Source: Malaya genurostris
Taxonomy: Eukaryota > Arthropoda > Insecta > Diptera > Culicidae
Reading direction: 5' to 3'
Assembly: GCF_030247185.1 (NCBI RefSeq)
Contig: NC_080571.1
Coordinates: 229,665,666-229,729,665 of the forward strand
DNA: 64,000 nucleotides
The notes beneath the pieces are model-generated. The model was not told the DNA's origin, ran no database searches, and saw only the letters and a list, made by a program, of their open reading frames with translations. The translations under genes and the position numbers were made by a program. Below, piece by piece: positions 1-12,240 of this stretch (positions are counted from its first letter, which is position 1; each line of letters opens with the position of its first letter).

Positions 1-380
1 TTTAAAGCTAGCGTTGGGACATTGATCAAGTTTGAAGACTAAATGACTATCGATTAACCGATTTTACAAACTTTGACTACCCTTTAGAAGCTACTGCTGG
101 GTTGTAAATTAATATGAATCCAGTTTGAAGATTAAATTAGTGTCACTTTCATTTCCGAAAATATAATGATATAAGTGACGTAACCGACAAAAGGAAACTT
201 TTTATCTGCGCTTGAATTTCTCGGAGATGACGAAACCGATTTTCACAAGTTTAAGCTAATTCGAAAGCCGGTTATGGACTGTGATCCAAGTTCAAAGATC
301 AATCAGCAGTCACTTTTGCTTTCAGAGAAATATTGGAGATATAAGTGACGAAAGGTCGGCAAAGCTGTATAACGTGCAAC
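1..380 (-). repeat. Two diverged monomers of a ~170 bp tandem repeat
   Basis: The motif ATAAGTGACG recurs at 171-180 and 341-350, giving a 170 bp period. Between the two are the boxes seen elsewhere in the window in reverse orientation: a TCTCGGAGATG box, a box resembling 'CCGATTTTCACAAG', and a 'CAAGTTCAAAGATCAA' box. The same monomer type is found at 25.65-26.16 kb (plus orientation) and 32.0-32.9 kb (minus orientation). The array probably continues beyond the left edge of the window. No coding function is inferred. Confidence 0.7.
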
Positions 381-399
381 TTGAGACCCCACTATGCGG

Positions 400-3300
400 T
401 CATTCACCTATTATACAAAACTCCTATCCCTTCCTCCCAGCGGCGCCGGCTGGGGTGCGAGCAACCTTAGTGAAGACCGGGTAACCAACCCCGGTGGGAG
501 CTATGGTCGTATGCTGACAGGGAAGGGGAAATCGAGCGTCTGTTTCCTCATGTTGGGGGCGGCTCAAAACAGCGTCTGACCCGAAGCGGGCGGCTGAAAA
601 TGAAACGCGGTGTCTCGTCAGCTATAACTAAGGTGGCAGCCCTATCACGAGGCTAGGTATCGCAGCCCTGGTAAGGTGGCATACCGAAATAAAACAAACA
701 CCAAGAAAAACAAAAAAAAAGGAATACAGGATGGATAAATCGGCAACCGACACGGCAACGTTTAAAGGAATCTGATTGGTAACTCGGTACTTGGAACGTT
801 ACGACCCTGTTGGAACCCGCGCGAGCCAGCCTTCTTGCTCGAGAGCTGCAAAAGGTTGATGTAGAGGTTGCGGCTCTTCAAGAAGTTCGATGCCGAGGCA
901 TTGGCGAGCGAGAATTCCGCGCAGTTGACCCAACTGCGGGTACTTCGTTCAAGTATCACATCTACCACCACGAGAAATCACAAAGCGGAGTTGGTTTTGT
1001 GGTACTTGGTAAGCAACTGCGACGGATCATCAGGTGGAGGCCAGTGGACGATCGTATCTGTGTGTTGAGGATGAAGGGCAAGTTTTTCAACTACAGTTTA
1101 ATCAACGCATACGCACCAACGAGAAACCCGACGATGTGAAAGACGAATTCTATGAGCGTCTAGACAAGACCTACGATGAGTGCTCTAAACACGACGTTAA
1201 AATCATAATCGGGGATGTAAAAGCCCAGGTCGGAAGAGAAGAATTCTTTCGCCCAGTTATTGGTAAGGAGAGCCTCCACTCATCTACCAACGACAACGGC
1301 CTAAGATTGATTAATCTCACCGCAGCCAGAGGGATGGCGATCTGTAGCACCCATTTTGCGTGTAGGGATATTCGTAAACATACCTGGAGACACCCAAATG
1401 GTGAAACATGCTCCCAAATCGACCATGTTTTGATAGACGGCCGACATTTCTCCGATGTTATCGATGTTAGGACTTTTCGAGGGCCAAACATAGATTCCGA
1501 TCACTATCTGGTGGTATGCAAGATTCGAGCACGATTGTCCGGCGTCACAGGTCCCAAACGGGAGAAAGCCATGCTTCTGAACATACAACGGCTTTCGAGG
1601 TCAACTGTATCTAAAGAATACACCCGAATACTCGACGAACGAATCGAACAACGACATAACGACAGCCACAGAAGTGTTAGGGACAACACGGGGAAACCAA
1701 CATAACGAATGGTTTGATATTGACTGCCAGATGGTCACAAACGAAAAAAAATCTAGCCCGAAGCCGAATGCTTACCGTGGCGATCCGTCAAAACAGAGAG
1801 CGGTAGAGGGAGTTGAGAGCAGCTGAGAGAAAATGCACCGGCGTAAGAAACAGAATGAAAGAGTGCTTGCAGAGGCACACAACTCTTTCGCTAGAAACGA
1901 CGCTCGAAGATTCTATGAAACGGTCAACAGCATGAGAAAAATGGGTACACCAGGTACCAGTTATGATCAACGGCCGAGACGGAAATCTGTTGACCGATCA
2001 CACATCAGTGACTACCAGGTGGAAGAAGCACTTCGAGCGACTATTGAATGAACAATCAATGGAAGAGAGCATGAACAGAATTAGGATTGAGGATGATGGA
2101 CAAGCTGTGGACCTACCCACGCTAGACGAAATACGAAAAGCGGTTAGACAGCTTAAAAATGGAAAGGCCGCTGGGAAGGATGGCATCCCGACTGAACTTC
2201 TCAAAGTTGAAAGCGAGTGGCTGTACTACGCACTCCACTCAGTAATTGGAATGATCTGGGAAGAAGAGGAAATGCCTTCGGACTGGCTGGATTGTATCAT
2301 ATGCCCTATCTACAAAAAGGGTTACCGACTCGATTGTAAAAACTATCGAGGCATAAAACTCCTCAATACCGCCTACAAGGTACATTCTAGAGTTCTGTTC
2401 AACAGACTGCGTCCATTGGTAGGATCCTTTGTCGGCGAATACCAATGTGGCTTTCGAGAAGGACGTTCAACGATGGACCAGGTGTTCACCTTACGACAAA
2501 TTCTCGATAAGTTTCGGGAGTACAACTCATCCGTTTGTAAATTTCAATGTTGCGTACGACTCGGTGAAACGTAACGAATTGTGGCAGATCATGTTAGAAC
2601 ATGGCTTTCCGATAAAGCTAATTAGACTGGTTCGTGCGACGCTCGATGGATCGAAATCAAGCGTTAAGATAGCTGGTACGACATCCGATGCTTTCGTGAC
2701 GTTAGATGGATTGAAGCAGGATTCGGCGTGCAAAGAAACGGTACCATCATCAATAAGTCACACATGCTTCTTGGTTTTGCGGACGACATTGATATTACTG
2801 GTGTGGATCGTAGAGCTGTTTAAGAGGCTTTTGTGCCCTTCAAGAAAGAAGCTGCGAGAATAGGGTTGACGATAAACTCTACCAAGACTAAGTACATGGT
2901 AGCTGGTAAAGAAAGAGGCAACCTAAACGGTGTAGGATCCGAGGTGGAGATAGATGGGGAACACTAGTGACATGCGATGAAGATATTAGCCGCGAGTTCA
3001 AAAGGCGTGCTGCAGCTTCTAATAGGGCTTTCTACGGGCTCCGTAACCAGCTGAAGTCTCGTAGCCTGCACACACGCATCAAACTGGCTCTATACAAGTT
3101 GTTGATACTAACTGTTGTCCTATACGGCTACGAAGCATGGTCGTTGAAGAAACAGATGTTCGAGTACTCGGCGTCTTTGAGAGAAAAATCTTGCGAATTA
3201 AGAATGGCGCAGACACATGAATCATAAGCTATACCAAGTATACAAAGATGCGGACAATGGAAGGCTTATAAAATACGGTAAACTACAGTGGGCTGGACAT

Positions 3301-3400
3301 GTAGCAAGAATGCCGGAAGAGAGAATGGCCTACGTGATGTTCAGCAGAGAACCTGGGAGAGGTCGTCGACTGGGGGGTAGACCTCGCACTCTCTCCCGAT
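400..3400 (+). mobile_element. Degenerate RTE-clade non-LTR retrotransposon
   Basis: The stretch carries, in order, a GC-rich non-coding leader (about 400-780), an apurinic-type endonuclease and a reverse transcriptase, all on the plus strand and in the order typical of RTE-clade LINEs. The reading frame is broken by at least four frameshifts and one internal deletion. Homology stops abruptly near 3392 after the peptide GRRLGGRPRT, so the 3' tail is missing. The left boundary is approximate: it is set where GC-rich leader replaces the AT-rich flank. No target-site duplication was found. This is an old, immobile copy. Confidence 0.85.
783..1690 (+). pseudogene. RTE endonuclease domain, frameshifted
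   Basis: This would encode the endonuclease that nicks target DNA to prime reverse transcription. The frame opens with GTWNVTTLLEPAR near 786, followed by the catalytic-Glu motif ALQEVR. It shifts frame near 1118-1127, inside the NAYAPT region, and continues as KPDDVKDEFYERLDKTYDE. The IIGDVKAQVGR motif has lysine where the family has the conserved asparagine of GDxN, so a catalytic-site residue is lost. Downstream, SQIDHVLIDGRHFSDV and the terminal SDHYLV motif are intact. A stop near 1705 separates it from the polymerase half. The family assignment is sound, and the copy cannot encode an active enzyme. Confidence 0.85.
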
Positions 3401-3405
3401 CATAA
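1833..3405 (+). pseudogene. RTE reverse transcriptase, frameshifted and internally deleted
   Basis: Reverse transcriptase homology begins with the linker read at 1833-2051 and continues in another frame from 1963 with KNGKAAGKDGIPTELLK, NYRGIKLLNTAYKV and YQCGFREGRSTMDQVFTLRQ. A further shift near 2545 leads to NVAYDSVKRNELWQIMLEHG. The palm segment after TLDGLKQ (about 2718-2728) is deleted. Sequence then resumes with the catalytic box as LLGFADDIDIT near 2767-2799, followed by an in-frame stop (2821). The thumb and C-terminal part (FYGLRNQLKSRSLHTRIKLA, then WAGHVARMPEE) occupies 2967-3405 in two frames. Gene order and motifs match RTE elements. Confidence 0.85.
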
Positions 3406-4140
3406 GGGAAGAGCAAACCAATATTATAACTATAGTTTATTCAGTTATCATTGTTTATTTAGCTATCATAATGGATTGTGAAATGTTGCAAGAATTGCTG
3501 GGATTAGTAAAGTAATGAATAAATTTACAATGATAGCTCGTTTTGTTATTATTTTCTTATTCTAACTGTGAGTAATGTATGAATGAATTAAAGTGCCGCT
3601 GTCAGCATTTTCTGTCATTTTTAGTAAATTTTAGTGAGAAGTTCATAATATATACAAAAAACTCGGATAATGGATTGAATATTGTAAACCCTGTTTAAAT
3701 GATTTTTAGGGCTGATGAATTTATTCGAAGTATAATCTAACATATATCTATAAAAGAGAATGTAAGTTTGTATGTTTGTAACGCCATAACTCCGGAACTA
3801 CTTAACGGATTGCCACCAAACTTGGCACAGGTAATTCTTGCGTTTCAGAGATGGTCTTAGGGATATTTTTATAGGGGAGGAATGGTAGCAAATGTCATTA
3901 ACCGGGAGAGGGGGGGGGGGGGGGGGAGCGGTCATATAATTTGACGAAAATTTATACGTTTTGAAGACCATATAATCATTTTGCATACCGAAGATATGAT
4001 CATATGGGGGGCGGCTGTAGCAAGTGCCTTATGGGGGTGTATTATGGGGGTGTATTATGCCGGGAAATTCAAAGAACTAAGGAACAATAATATTGATCTT
4101 GGAGAAGCCAAGTGAAAAAAAAACTAACAGAAAAGATGAA
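3406..4140. other. No gene; G17 run and an old degenerate repeat
   Basis: The sequence is AT-rich with no credible reading frame. There is a homopolymer of 17 G at 3910-3926. Around 3775-3900 lies a degenerate repeat with the phrase 'ATAACTCCGGAACTACT' followed by 'CACCAAACTTGGCAC'. A weaker relative sits at 4500-4640 ('TCACCAAGCTTGGCGC', 'AGAGGTGGTCATGAGG'), so the two flank the tRNA-like sequence. Confidence 0.5.
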
Positions 4141-4159
4141 TTTTTTGGAAAAAGATACG

Positions 4160-4230
4160 CTCAGAGACAGGACTCGAACCTGCGTTCTTATGCATTCCGT
4201 GCATACGCGCTACCATTTCGCCACTCTGAT
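4160..4230 (-). tRNA. tRNA-like sequence, anticodon GGA (SINE head or tRNA pseudogene)
   Basis: Read on the minus strand it folds as a complete cloverleaf. The acceptor is ATCAGAG against CTCTGAG (6 of 7 pairs). The D arm is GCG/CGC, and the anticodon stem TATGC/GCATA encloses the loop ACGGAAT. A 5 nt variable loop and T stem GCAGG/CCTGT follow. The internal promoter boxes are good: TGGCGAAATGGT (A box) and GGTTCGAGTCC (B box). The anticodon GGA would read serine UCC, yet eukaryotic serine tRNAs have a long variable arm and this one does not. A TTTTT run follows within about 10 nt of the 3' end, as in a Pol III terminator. It may be a SINE head or a diverged tRNA gene. Confidence 0.55.
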
Positions 4231-5445
4231 CTTGCTTTAGCCACACTAAAACTCACAGACATAGTAGCAACGTACATCGAACATGGTCCACATCCTGGCC
4301 GTCACCCGACCAACACCTTATGTCCAAACATCTTTCTCTGTTCATCAAACACTAGTCCTCTCGCTTTATACCTATTTCTCCGATCAAGCATTGAGTAGGA
4401 GAGTGTATTTATAATCGCTTGTCACCTTCTTTAATGGTGCCAGTCGCTGGCTGGACATTAATAAATCGTTAATATTGATCAGCTTATGAACGCAGTTAGT
4501 TTCAGCATAACTACGAAACAACTAAAGAAATCGTCACCAAGCTTGGCGCTATTCAGAGGTGGTCATGAGGCTTATCATGGAGGAGATCTGTAGTAAGTTC
4601 ACTAAAAATGGGGAGTTCAATATAAAATTTATGTGACGAGAAACGATACTTCTTGACAAAAAAGATATATTTTATATTATATCAAAATCGATCGGAATTT
4701 ACGAAAACCTTGTTTTAAATCACCTAGAAGTGCGATAAATCCTTTCTCTTGTTACTCCTAGTTTATAAGTGTTACTAATGCATTTAAAAAGAGAATAATT
4801 GAGTCTTGAAAGAAAACATAAAAGTTTATTTTAATATAGACCTTTTCAATTTGTGAACAGTATTGAACAGATCCGATTTTGTCCGTTTCCCACATTGTCG
4901 CTCTTTAACAACTGTTTGATAGTTTGAGCCTATATCACCTTGTAATTCCAAAACCGAAAGTCGGATACGCGTAATGTTCACGAGTATCGTGTAAAATTAT
5001 AATACTTTTCATTTACACCTAAGTTTATGAAAATTCACCCATTCATCTCTGAGAAATCTTCACTGAGAAAGTTTGCTTTTTTCCGGTACTTACGGAACCA
5101 AAAACTGGGGACCGGTATAACAGTAGGTGATCTGTCTGCAAGATCTAGTAACTAGAGAAATTTATGATCAATTTTCAAGCGAATCGCAGCTCTCTACACG
5201 GTCACTTGTGATAAGCACCTAATCAAAATGTTTGCACTTATCGTCCTGTAACTCCGTAACTGGAATTTGGATTCAACTAAAATTCTTGAACATTGTAAAG
5301 AATCACAAGACCTTTCAAACGAATCTAAACCTTTCAAACGAATCAGCCAACTCTGAGAGAAAGTGCACTCAATTTGTTGAGCACACACATACAGACTTTG
5401 CCGATCTCGACGATCGGATTCGAGTGGTATATGACACTTTGTAAA
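4231..5445. other. No gene; remnant of the terminus-sharing repeat family at 4.9-5.45 kb
   Basis: There is no recognisable coding sequence. From about 5230 to 5445 the text matches the repeat family described at 53.4 kb: 'CCTGTAACTCCGTAACTGGA', then 'AACTCTGAGAGAAAGTG', a short ACACACACATACAGAC tract and 'ATTCGAGTGGTATATGACA'. The copy is heavily diverged. The duplicated phrase 'CTTTCAAACGAATC' at about 5310-5345 is part of it. Confidence 0.5.
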
Positions 5446-8400
5446 TCAATGCAAAAATCATAAACGTACTATTTTGAATGAAAAACACTCGTAAATATTT
5501 TTAAATACAAACACCGGATAAAAATATTGGCTGTAAAAAACAGACTCAGATCGTATATATAATGCAAAAATTGTTGTAAAACATCTTCATTTCTAGAACC
5601 GAACAAACCGAATTGTATGCAAAACGCAGTGTATAACTTCAGGTTAGCTGGTTCTTCCGAAACTAATGCCTATATCCGAATACTTTTAGGCCGACTGTCG
5701 TTCATGAACGCAGCGTAGATCAGACCCCATAATAAATAAACAAATTGTTCTTCGTTCACAGCGAAATTCGATCAAAACTAAACTCGTTCTTTCGATACAA
5801 ATGTTTGTTTGGTTCTCGCAAAATAATGTTTCCTAAACGATTTTAGTAATGTTAAGTCAATGTTTGGTTTGTACATTCAAATATACATACCGCTTTTCTA
5901 AATTTAATTGTAACAATTCATCCGATATTGACATATTAAAAGTTGTCAATTAATTTAGTGACATGATAAATTTGTACATGGTTTTGGTTGTAAATTTAAG
6001 TAAGCTGAGACGTAAATCTACATGATTTTCTCTTAGTGTGTCCCTTACAAAGATTTGCAAAAAGACCTTTTCCGAAATGGAATAGATGAAATGGATTCCG
6101 GTTAACATATATTCTATTTAGTCTTTACAAAATGTATTTTTGAGGGAACGGATCATGCTAGTTCCATGAACATTTGAGATATTTTCTCCCTCTGTATTGT
6201 CGAATCACGGTCTGTAATATCCACTTGTCATTAAATTATATGTGTTTTTCTGCTGAAAAGGCTAACCTTATTCATTTTCAAAAGCCGTTATAATTAAGAA
6301 ACCTGCACAAAATAACTTCGTTTATCTGTCGATTTCAGAGCTCTGACAAAACATTCGAAACTACTGCAGTGTACCGAAAATGGGCGACATAGAATAGCAT
6401 TATAATTCTGTTGAACAAGACCTCATTGTGTGGTTATATACTGAATGCACTTGAAAAATTTAATATAGTAATTATGTTTTTACTACATATTTGAGAATCT
6501 CATGAATCTACTTGGAATGCATGATCAAAAGTTCATTAATCTTATTCATTATTTGCATATTTTTGCATCACATTTATTGAGAGCCTTTGACGTCGATAAA
6601 CGATTTCAAATACCCAAGATTAACTCAAAGAAATAATAAGTGATAGTAACCAAACGTTGAATTTCCATAGAAAAACCAAAACCATCCCGTTCAAATTCCA
6701 CGAAGGATTAGAAACTTGTTTGTCGAAGTAAATTAAATATCTGTATCACCTCATTCACATTTAACATTTGCAAAGTATTTATTTTATGCTCGAGAAATGA
6801 TTGATTTTGATTTTAGATTATTAATAGTAAACGTAGACCAGATTTTGCAATTCGATTATTTATTACCACGAAAAGCGAAACGTCGAACCAAAAGAAATAA
6901 AAACATCTAGAAGGAAGGAAAAAGACAAAAAATCAAACAGTTCGAAGCAGCTATGAAAGCGTTTTCATATCTGGGTGACGAAGTCATTTAGTAGGGCCTA
7001 TAATATAATGGCTGTATTTTCACTCACTAACAAACGGATGCCATGGCCTTGCGTTGAAGCTACCGCCTTCCACTTCGAAAGCGCAGGTTCGAAACTGTTT
7101 CATCTTTAACAAACATGTTAAATATAATTCATAACTAATTTCAGCCATCAAGTATGCAATTAAGTAAGCTGTTGTCCCCCTCAATTATTTTTTATGGCAA
7201 ATTTCATACGCCTAAATGTTGGCTATAAATACATTAGCTTGTGATTCTTTTTTTTTAGATCAGCACGACTAAATCGTAGTAATCAAAATTGGGTTCAAAA
7301 AGACATCAAGAAAGAAATTGGGTATAAACTAATATGCTTGTGGTATTGTTTTGGTATCTTAAACAGCTCAACTTGTTATGAATCTGGTATAAATGGTGTA
7401 AGTTTTTGGTATTCAGTTTTGATATTTTAGCTCTTAATTCAACCTAACCAATACCAAATAAAACTATTTAGCTATTCCGAAATGAATGACATAATATGGT
7501 CTTCGTTTAATATTCTCTTCTGATCGGGCTGGCTGTGAGCAATCGAAGAGGATGCACGCGCAGTGGAAGTACGGAGCGACTGGAAACCGGCGGCTCAAGA
7601 TCGAGTATCTTGGAAATCTACAATTCGTTCGGTTATTTTCCGAAGAAGGGATGTGCCCCATTAAAGTAAAAGTATGTAAGTATAAGTAACGAAACCGACA
7701 AAACCGCAAAGTATTTCGATGCATACGTAGCATTGCACTTTACTTAAAAAAAAATCCATGCGAATTCAAAGCAACAATCATGACGTGACCATACGACGGA
7801 AGCGCCCCGGGACGGTACTATTTTCCGTGGCTAAACTGTATAGATCAACAAGTTCAGCACCGCACTACTCTAAGCGATGTGACGTCTCATCCAACAATGG
7901 ACAACTTGCACAGAACTTTGGCATCCTATACTGGCTTTCCCCCTGCATGCACCTCCAAATCCCCCGGGTGACCTGACACAACCATTTAAACTAACAGCCA
8001 AGCTGAACGGAGCCAACAACCGCGAGCAAAAGCCAATTCGTCGAACTCAGGAAAGTGTGCACTTAGGTGACAGTCGGGTTGTCGTCGACCACGACGGGAA
8101 GTTTAATCTGCTGTGTGGGTGGTTGACAATTCAATGGAAAAGTACGGATACGAATGAATGTTACAAGGATAGCAGTTTCATTTAATTTCAGCAACTTTTT
8201 TGTCCAACTGTCACATTTCTACCAGTTTGATATTTTATGTTGCTGCTCAATCACCTCAATCTCGAACCCTCCGGTGCGATTTTCACTCAATACCTGGGAC
8301 TGCTGCTATGCTGTTCTTCTTTTTTTTTGTTTTTATTTTTTATATTATTGGATGGAGCGTGTTTCTTGCTTTTCTTATTCCCTTCACAAATCACGTTATG

Positions 8401-9650
8401 TCTGTTGACCAAAACGAAAGAATAACCAGACAAGGAATAATCCTGCAGCTACCAGGACACGGCCTGTTGATGTTTTAGTTGAAATACTTGTTTGTTCTGT
8501 TGAATGTTTCATTTCGGAAAGCGGAGAAATGATCTAACCGGCATTTCGTTACTACGGTTGATTTGTTGGCGCCATTGTTCGCTATTCGTTTCAAATGAAC
8601 GGCCTTCTTCGGCACGATTGCACGACATCAGGTACAGAAACCAGAAGGAAACATCCCACGTGAATTTTATCGATGCAATTTCATCCAACACAAAACGAAA
8701 ATTCAGTTCCGTTCTAAAATTGTCTCATCGCACTTTTTGCACAATAGTTACGAACAGAGAGAGAACCACAATCGAATTAAATAGCGCATGAAGCGACCGA
8801 GCAAAACCGAGGCAAACAACTTTTTGGCAACAATATCCAGCGTTTCATAATCGAGAAATGTTTTCCCATATCAATACTATTAGCAGTACGGCGAAAGTAA
8901 AACCGTACAAAAAAAGTAAATAGAAACCTAGATATCCTGTCTATTTGTTCTTCCGCTCGAGAGCTGTGGATTCAGCAGCGGGCTCGGGGCAAGCGTCATT
9001 TTCTCGTTTCCCGACACATGTTGTACTCGACTTATTCTTATTTTTATACTGTGTTCTCATGAATTTTCCGACACTGGTGCCTTCCGAACGCTGTACACTC
9101 TGCTATTACAGCAGCAATCTGAGAAAAGTCGAACCGCTATTAATGGGTGGGATTTTGCGGTGGGCCTGTTGGTGCTGCGGTAGGGTTGTCGCTAGTCTAT
9201 TGCTAATACATACAAGGAAATGTGAACCACTCGCCTGCGGGCTGTACATTTTGTACGGCTCTACTACTTCCCGACTGTCCGGTCTTCTCCAGTTTGTTTG
9301 CTCACGCGATCAAAAGTCGAAAACAGTAAAAACGCATTAGCACACGTTTCGGATTGCAACTATTAGATTGTGGTATCAGTTCTAGCACTAACGGTATGAA
9401 TAAACAAACGGCACGTTCATAGATTTGAGGACTCGCAGTTGTATAATAGTTTTTTTTTCTGTCGTCTTTCGACATACATTTAAAAACTGTAACGTTTGCA
9501 TTTAAAATTGGTGGGATGGTCATGTCAGAGACATAACTGGATGAAGTGTATACGAATAAAAATAACATGCTTTTTCCACACAATGTGTGGATCGATAATG
9601 ATTGAATGAGTGAATTTAGCAAACTTTCAATACTTCATTTGCATACTTGT
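5446..9650. other. AT-rich DNA without a recognised gene
   Basis: About 4.2 kb with no transposon protein, no long reading frame and no clear repeat boundary. Short frames near 7464-7733, 8154-8478, 8504-8791 and 8945-9340 have no recognisable domain and no coding signature that I can defend. 7500-8120 and 8930-9350 are somewhat richer in GC than their surroundings and could be host non-coding exon or regulatory DNA, but nothing in them proves it. Confidence 0.4.
7035..7103 (+). repeat. Possible degenerate tRNA-derived sequence
   Basis: A B-box-like GCAGGTTCGAAACTG at about 7082-7096 follows a TGGCCTTGCGTTG stretch and a CCGCCTTCCAC segment that resembles a glycine (TCC) anticodon region. 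The anticodon stem does not pair properly and the acceptor arm is not convincing, so this is at most an old tRNA pseudogene or SINE remnant. Confidence 0.25.
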
Positions 9651-9653
9651 AAC

Positions 9654-10312
9654 CAGTGTTGGTGATTGCCAATAATTTGACAGGAGCTGCTCGATATTTT
9701 TCTTTATTGTATACAACATTTTCAATCCGCTAGAAGATGCTATGCATGAACCGTGAGAGAATTTTTCTACATTTCTTCGCTGTATTTCACGGTTCTTAAA
9801 CAATTACAATCTGATAATGATTGGTGCTGTGTGGAATTTACCAAGAGAGAATCGCAAGTTGACAATTATCGCATAAAATCGAATCGATGATTCGACTTGA
9901 TGATTCTCATACTAGGTTGCAATATTTCAAAACCCTTGTGTGGAGCATACACATACATTTTCACACACACAACTTATACAAAGGTTATATGAACATAGTT
10001 AGAATTAGCGGCAATAGTAAAATGATTCTATCGCAATTATCAACTGCCCATATAGAATCGGATCGCGAGACGAGAATAAGCGACCGTTTGTTGCTTCAGA
10101 GAAAATCCCCACAGCAGCGTGCTAACTCGTGATGCTTAGACGGGTCATCGAGGGAAATTTGCTCTCGCACTGGTATCCATTCTATGTTAAATGAACCATG
10201 CCGGTTTTTTGTTGCTGCGATGATATCCGTCTCTCTTTGATGGCACTGATTGAATCGTGTGAAGAGTTGCTAGAGAACGTTGTTTGATACGAAAAAAGCC
10301 ATCCTTGCTTGT
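9654..10312 (+). repeat. Unclassified ~660 bp repeat, copy A
   Basis: It aligns along its whole length with 15640-16332 in the same orientation. Both start at CAGTGTTGGTGATTGCC and end at AAAAAAGCCATCCTTG or its close variant. The shared frame at 9887-10132 and 15909-16154 gives similar peptides, but substitutions show no coding bias that I can see, so it is probably not a gene. Inside, AGTTGACAATTATCGC near 9856 has an approximate inverted partner near 10028 (GCAATTATCAACT), suggesting a fold-back or MITE-like core. No target-site duplication was identified. Confidence 0.7.
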
Positions 10313-11100
10313 AACGGTACATTTATAAGGTGAACACACGCGAGTAAAAAATGACGGGGTTGTGTAGGGAACAAGACCGATTAAATGAAAACTGCAATGT
10401 TCAAATTCATTCATGATTTGAAAAATTAACAACAAATCTTTTAAAGTCATCTAGGATTTCTAAATTTAGGTTTAGAATTATCATGACTTGTCAAACCCGT
10501 CTCGAAAATACAAATTGTATAGCGACTTGAAAGAATATACGCGAACCGAATTGAAGAATTCTAAAATATAAATTATTGATCTGTGCAACTCATTTATACT
10601 AAACCGAGGAGGGCGCTTTAAGACGCTTAAATCAAGGTAAATGTGGCAAACTTACTTACAAACTACCTATATAAAAGCACTCCGATCTATCGTTGAATGA
10701 TTCTAACTGACCTGTTAGTCACCGGAACATCAATATCTAGTGAAGAATCAAACCAACTCTTCTGCGATCGCACGTTCCGTGATTTGAATAATATTTATGT
10801 AGAAAACGTAAAAAATCATATTCGAATAATAATGTTGGGCTCTGTTTTCAAATCTGGGAAATTCTTAGTTTTTGGGGTTGTAATTAGATATTAATTGATA
10901 AATTATAAACGAAATTGATTTTATGAATCTATTTGCTAGTGTTTTACCATCTAAATCAAATTTGTATGTGAACTGAAAATTTTTATCCAAGTATATAGGA
11001 CAGTTTCAAATCATAGGTTTGATTACAACACATGAATAATCCTTTTGTTATACATATTTTCAAAGTTCCACTACCTGTATTCGTTCAAATTCAAGTGGAT
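10313..11100. other. No recognised feature
   Basis: AT-rich sequence. The frame at 10697-10894 has no recognisable domain. Nothing repeat-like is evident apart from general low complexity. Confidence 0.4.
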
Positions 11101-11108
11101 TGAAAAAA

Positions 11109-11640
11109 AATCGACCCACAATTTGCTAAATACATGGGATATTTCGAAAGAAGCGGTAACCACGCTGATTCGGTTCTTCAATAGCTGGATGAAAACTCAC
11201 CAATACACAATGCAAAACCGACCATCCAACAAGCGAATGCATATACAATCCAGTCATATGCAGCATACATTTATAGATTCCTCTTTGTGCTAAGCTTCAT
11301 ACTATGCAGAACGATGCGATGTTTTTATGCATGACGCAAAGCCTCCTATACCAAAGGAAGCAGATATTCTACTGTATAAAATTATAGATGTAGACCAACG
11401 ATCGAAACCGTTGGCCGTGCATGAAAAATCAAAGAGAATGACATCATTTTGGTCAGCTGGGATTGGTGGATGAAAACATAGGTTGATTCTACCTATTTTT
11501 CAATCGTATGCTATTGAAATAATAATACGACGTTGCCGTTCATGTTTAAGGTAAAAGTTTCCGAATCGATTGGTTTTTAAATTATATCAATCCATCAACA
11601 AATGATTGAGTTATTAACGTTTAAAATTATATGGACCATT
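11109..11640 (-). repeat. Dispersed repeat, inverted relative of 27.97-28.50 kb
   Basis: Its reverse complement matches 27970-28502. Shared phrases include 'GAACCGAATCAGCGTGGTTA', 'ATATCCCATGTATTTAGC', 'AACCAATCGATTCGGAAAC' and 'ATTTGTTGATGGATT'. It is therefore a fragment of the repeat that also splits the DD37E element at 27.1-30.5 kb. No protein is encoded. Confidence 0.7.
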
Positions 11641-11955
11641 CCATCATATTGTCTACTTTTTCGCTCTAAACGAAACCAAAAGTTCGGATGAAAAGGACTG
11701 ATTTGGCTAAGCAGCTTAGGGAGTTCATGAATATGTTTCTAAGCAGCCCGTTTTTTAAATGATTATCCACACTTCACACACAAGTTCGCGCGACGTAACC
11801 GAACGAACTTCTAAGTTACTTATAGAATACATTGTTCAGCTTCTATGCAACGAAAAAGTTCATACCGAACTTGTTCGGTACTTTCAAGTTGCCAAAGGTT
11901 GAATGGGCTAGAATTGAGCTAAGCTAATTGATCCTAGAACAGCCTCATCATACGA

Positions 11956-12240
11956 ATTTAGGGATTATCCTGATTGTGCGCAGGGCACATAAGCACAATC
12001 AGGATAACCCCTAAATAACCATTCCTGAATCGGCCAGTATAAACCGAAAACAAACATTTTCGTTCGTCACGTTAGAAAAGACGTGGAACTTCGGTGCCAA
12101 ATAATAAGTGTTCTGCAAATAGCAGAAACTTTACGTCTGCTTAACGGTTCAAATTGAACTGCCGAGTTTGGCATTAGGCAGTTCAATTTGAACTGCTCGG
12201 CGCTGACGAGTCAAAACGAAACGTCAAGCAAATTTCAAAG
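11956..12240 (-). repeat. Short dispersed element with a terminal hairpin
   Basis: The left end is a near-perfect hairpin: arms of 24 nt at 11956-11979 and 11993-12016 differ at one position and enclose a 13 nt loop. The rest contains two oppositely oriented 'GCAGTTCAATTTGAACTGC' type motifs at about 12140-12205. The reverse complement of the whole stretch matches 43265-43510 (phrases 'TATACTGGCCGATTCGG', 'AAGCAGACGTAAAGTT', 'GACGAGT'), and its far end is seen again at 45488-45540. This looks like a small non-autonomous DNA transposon. Confidence 0.65.
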
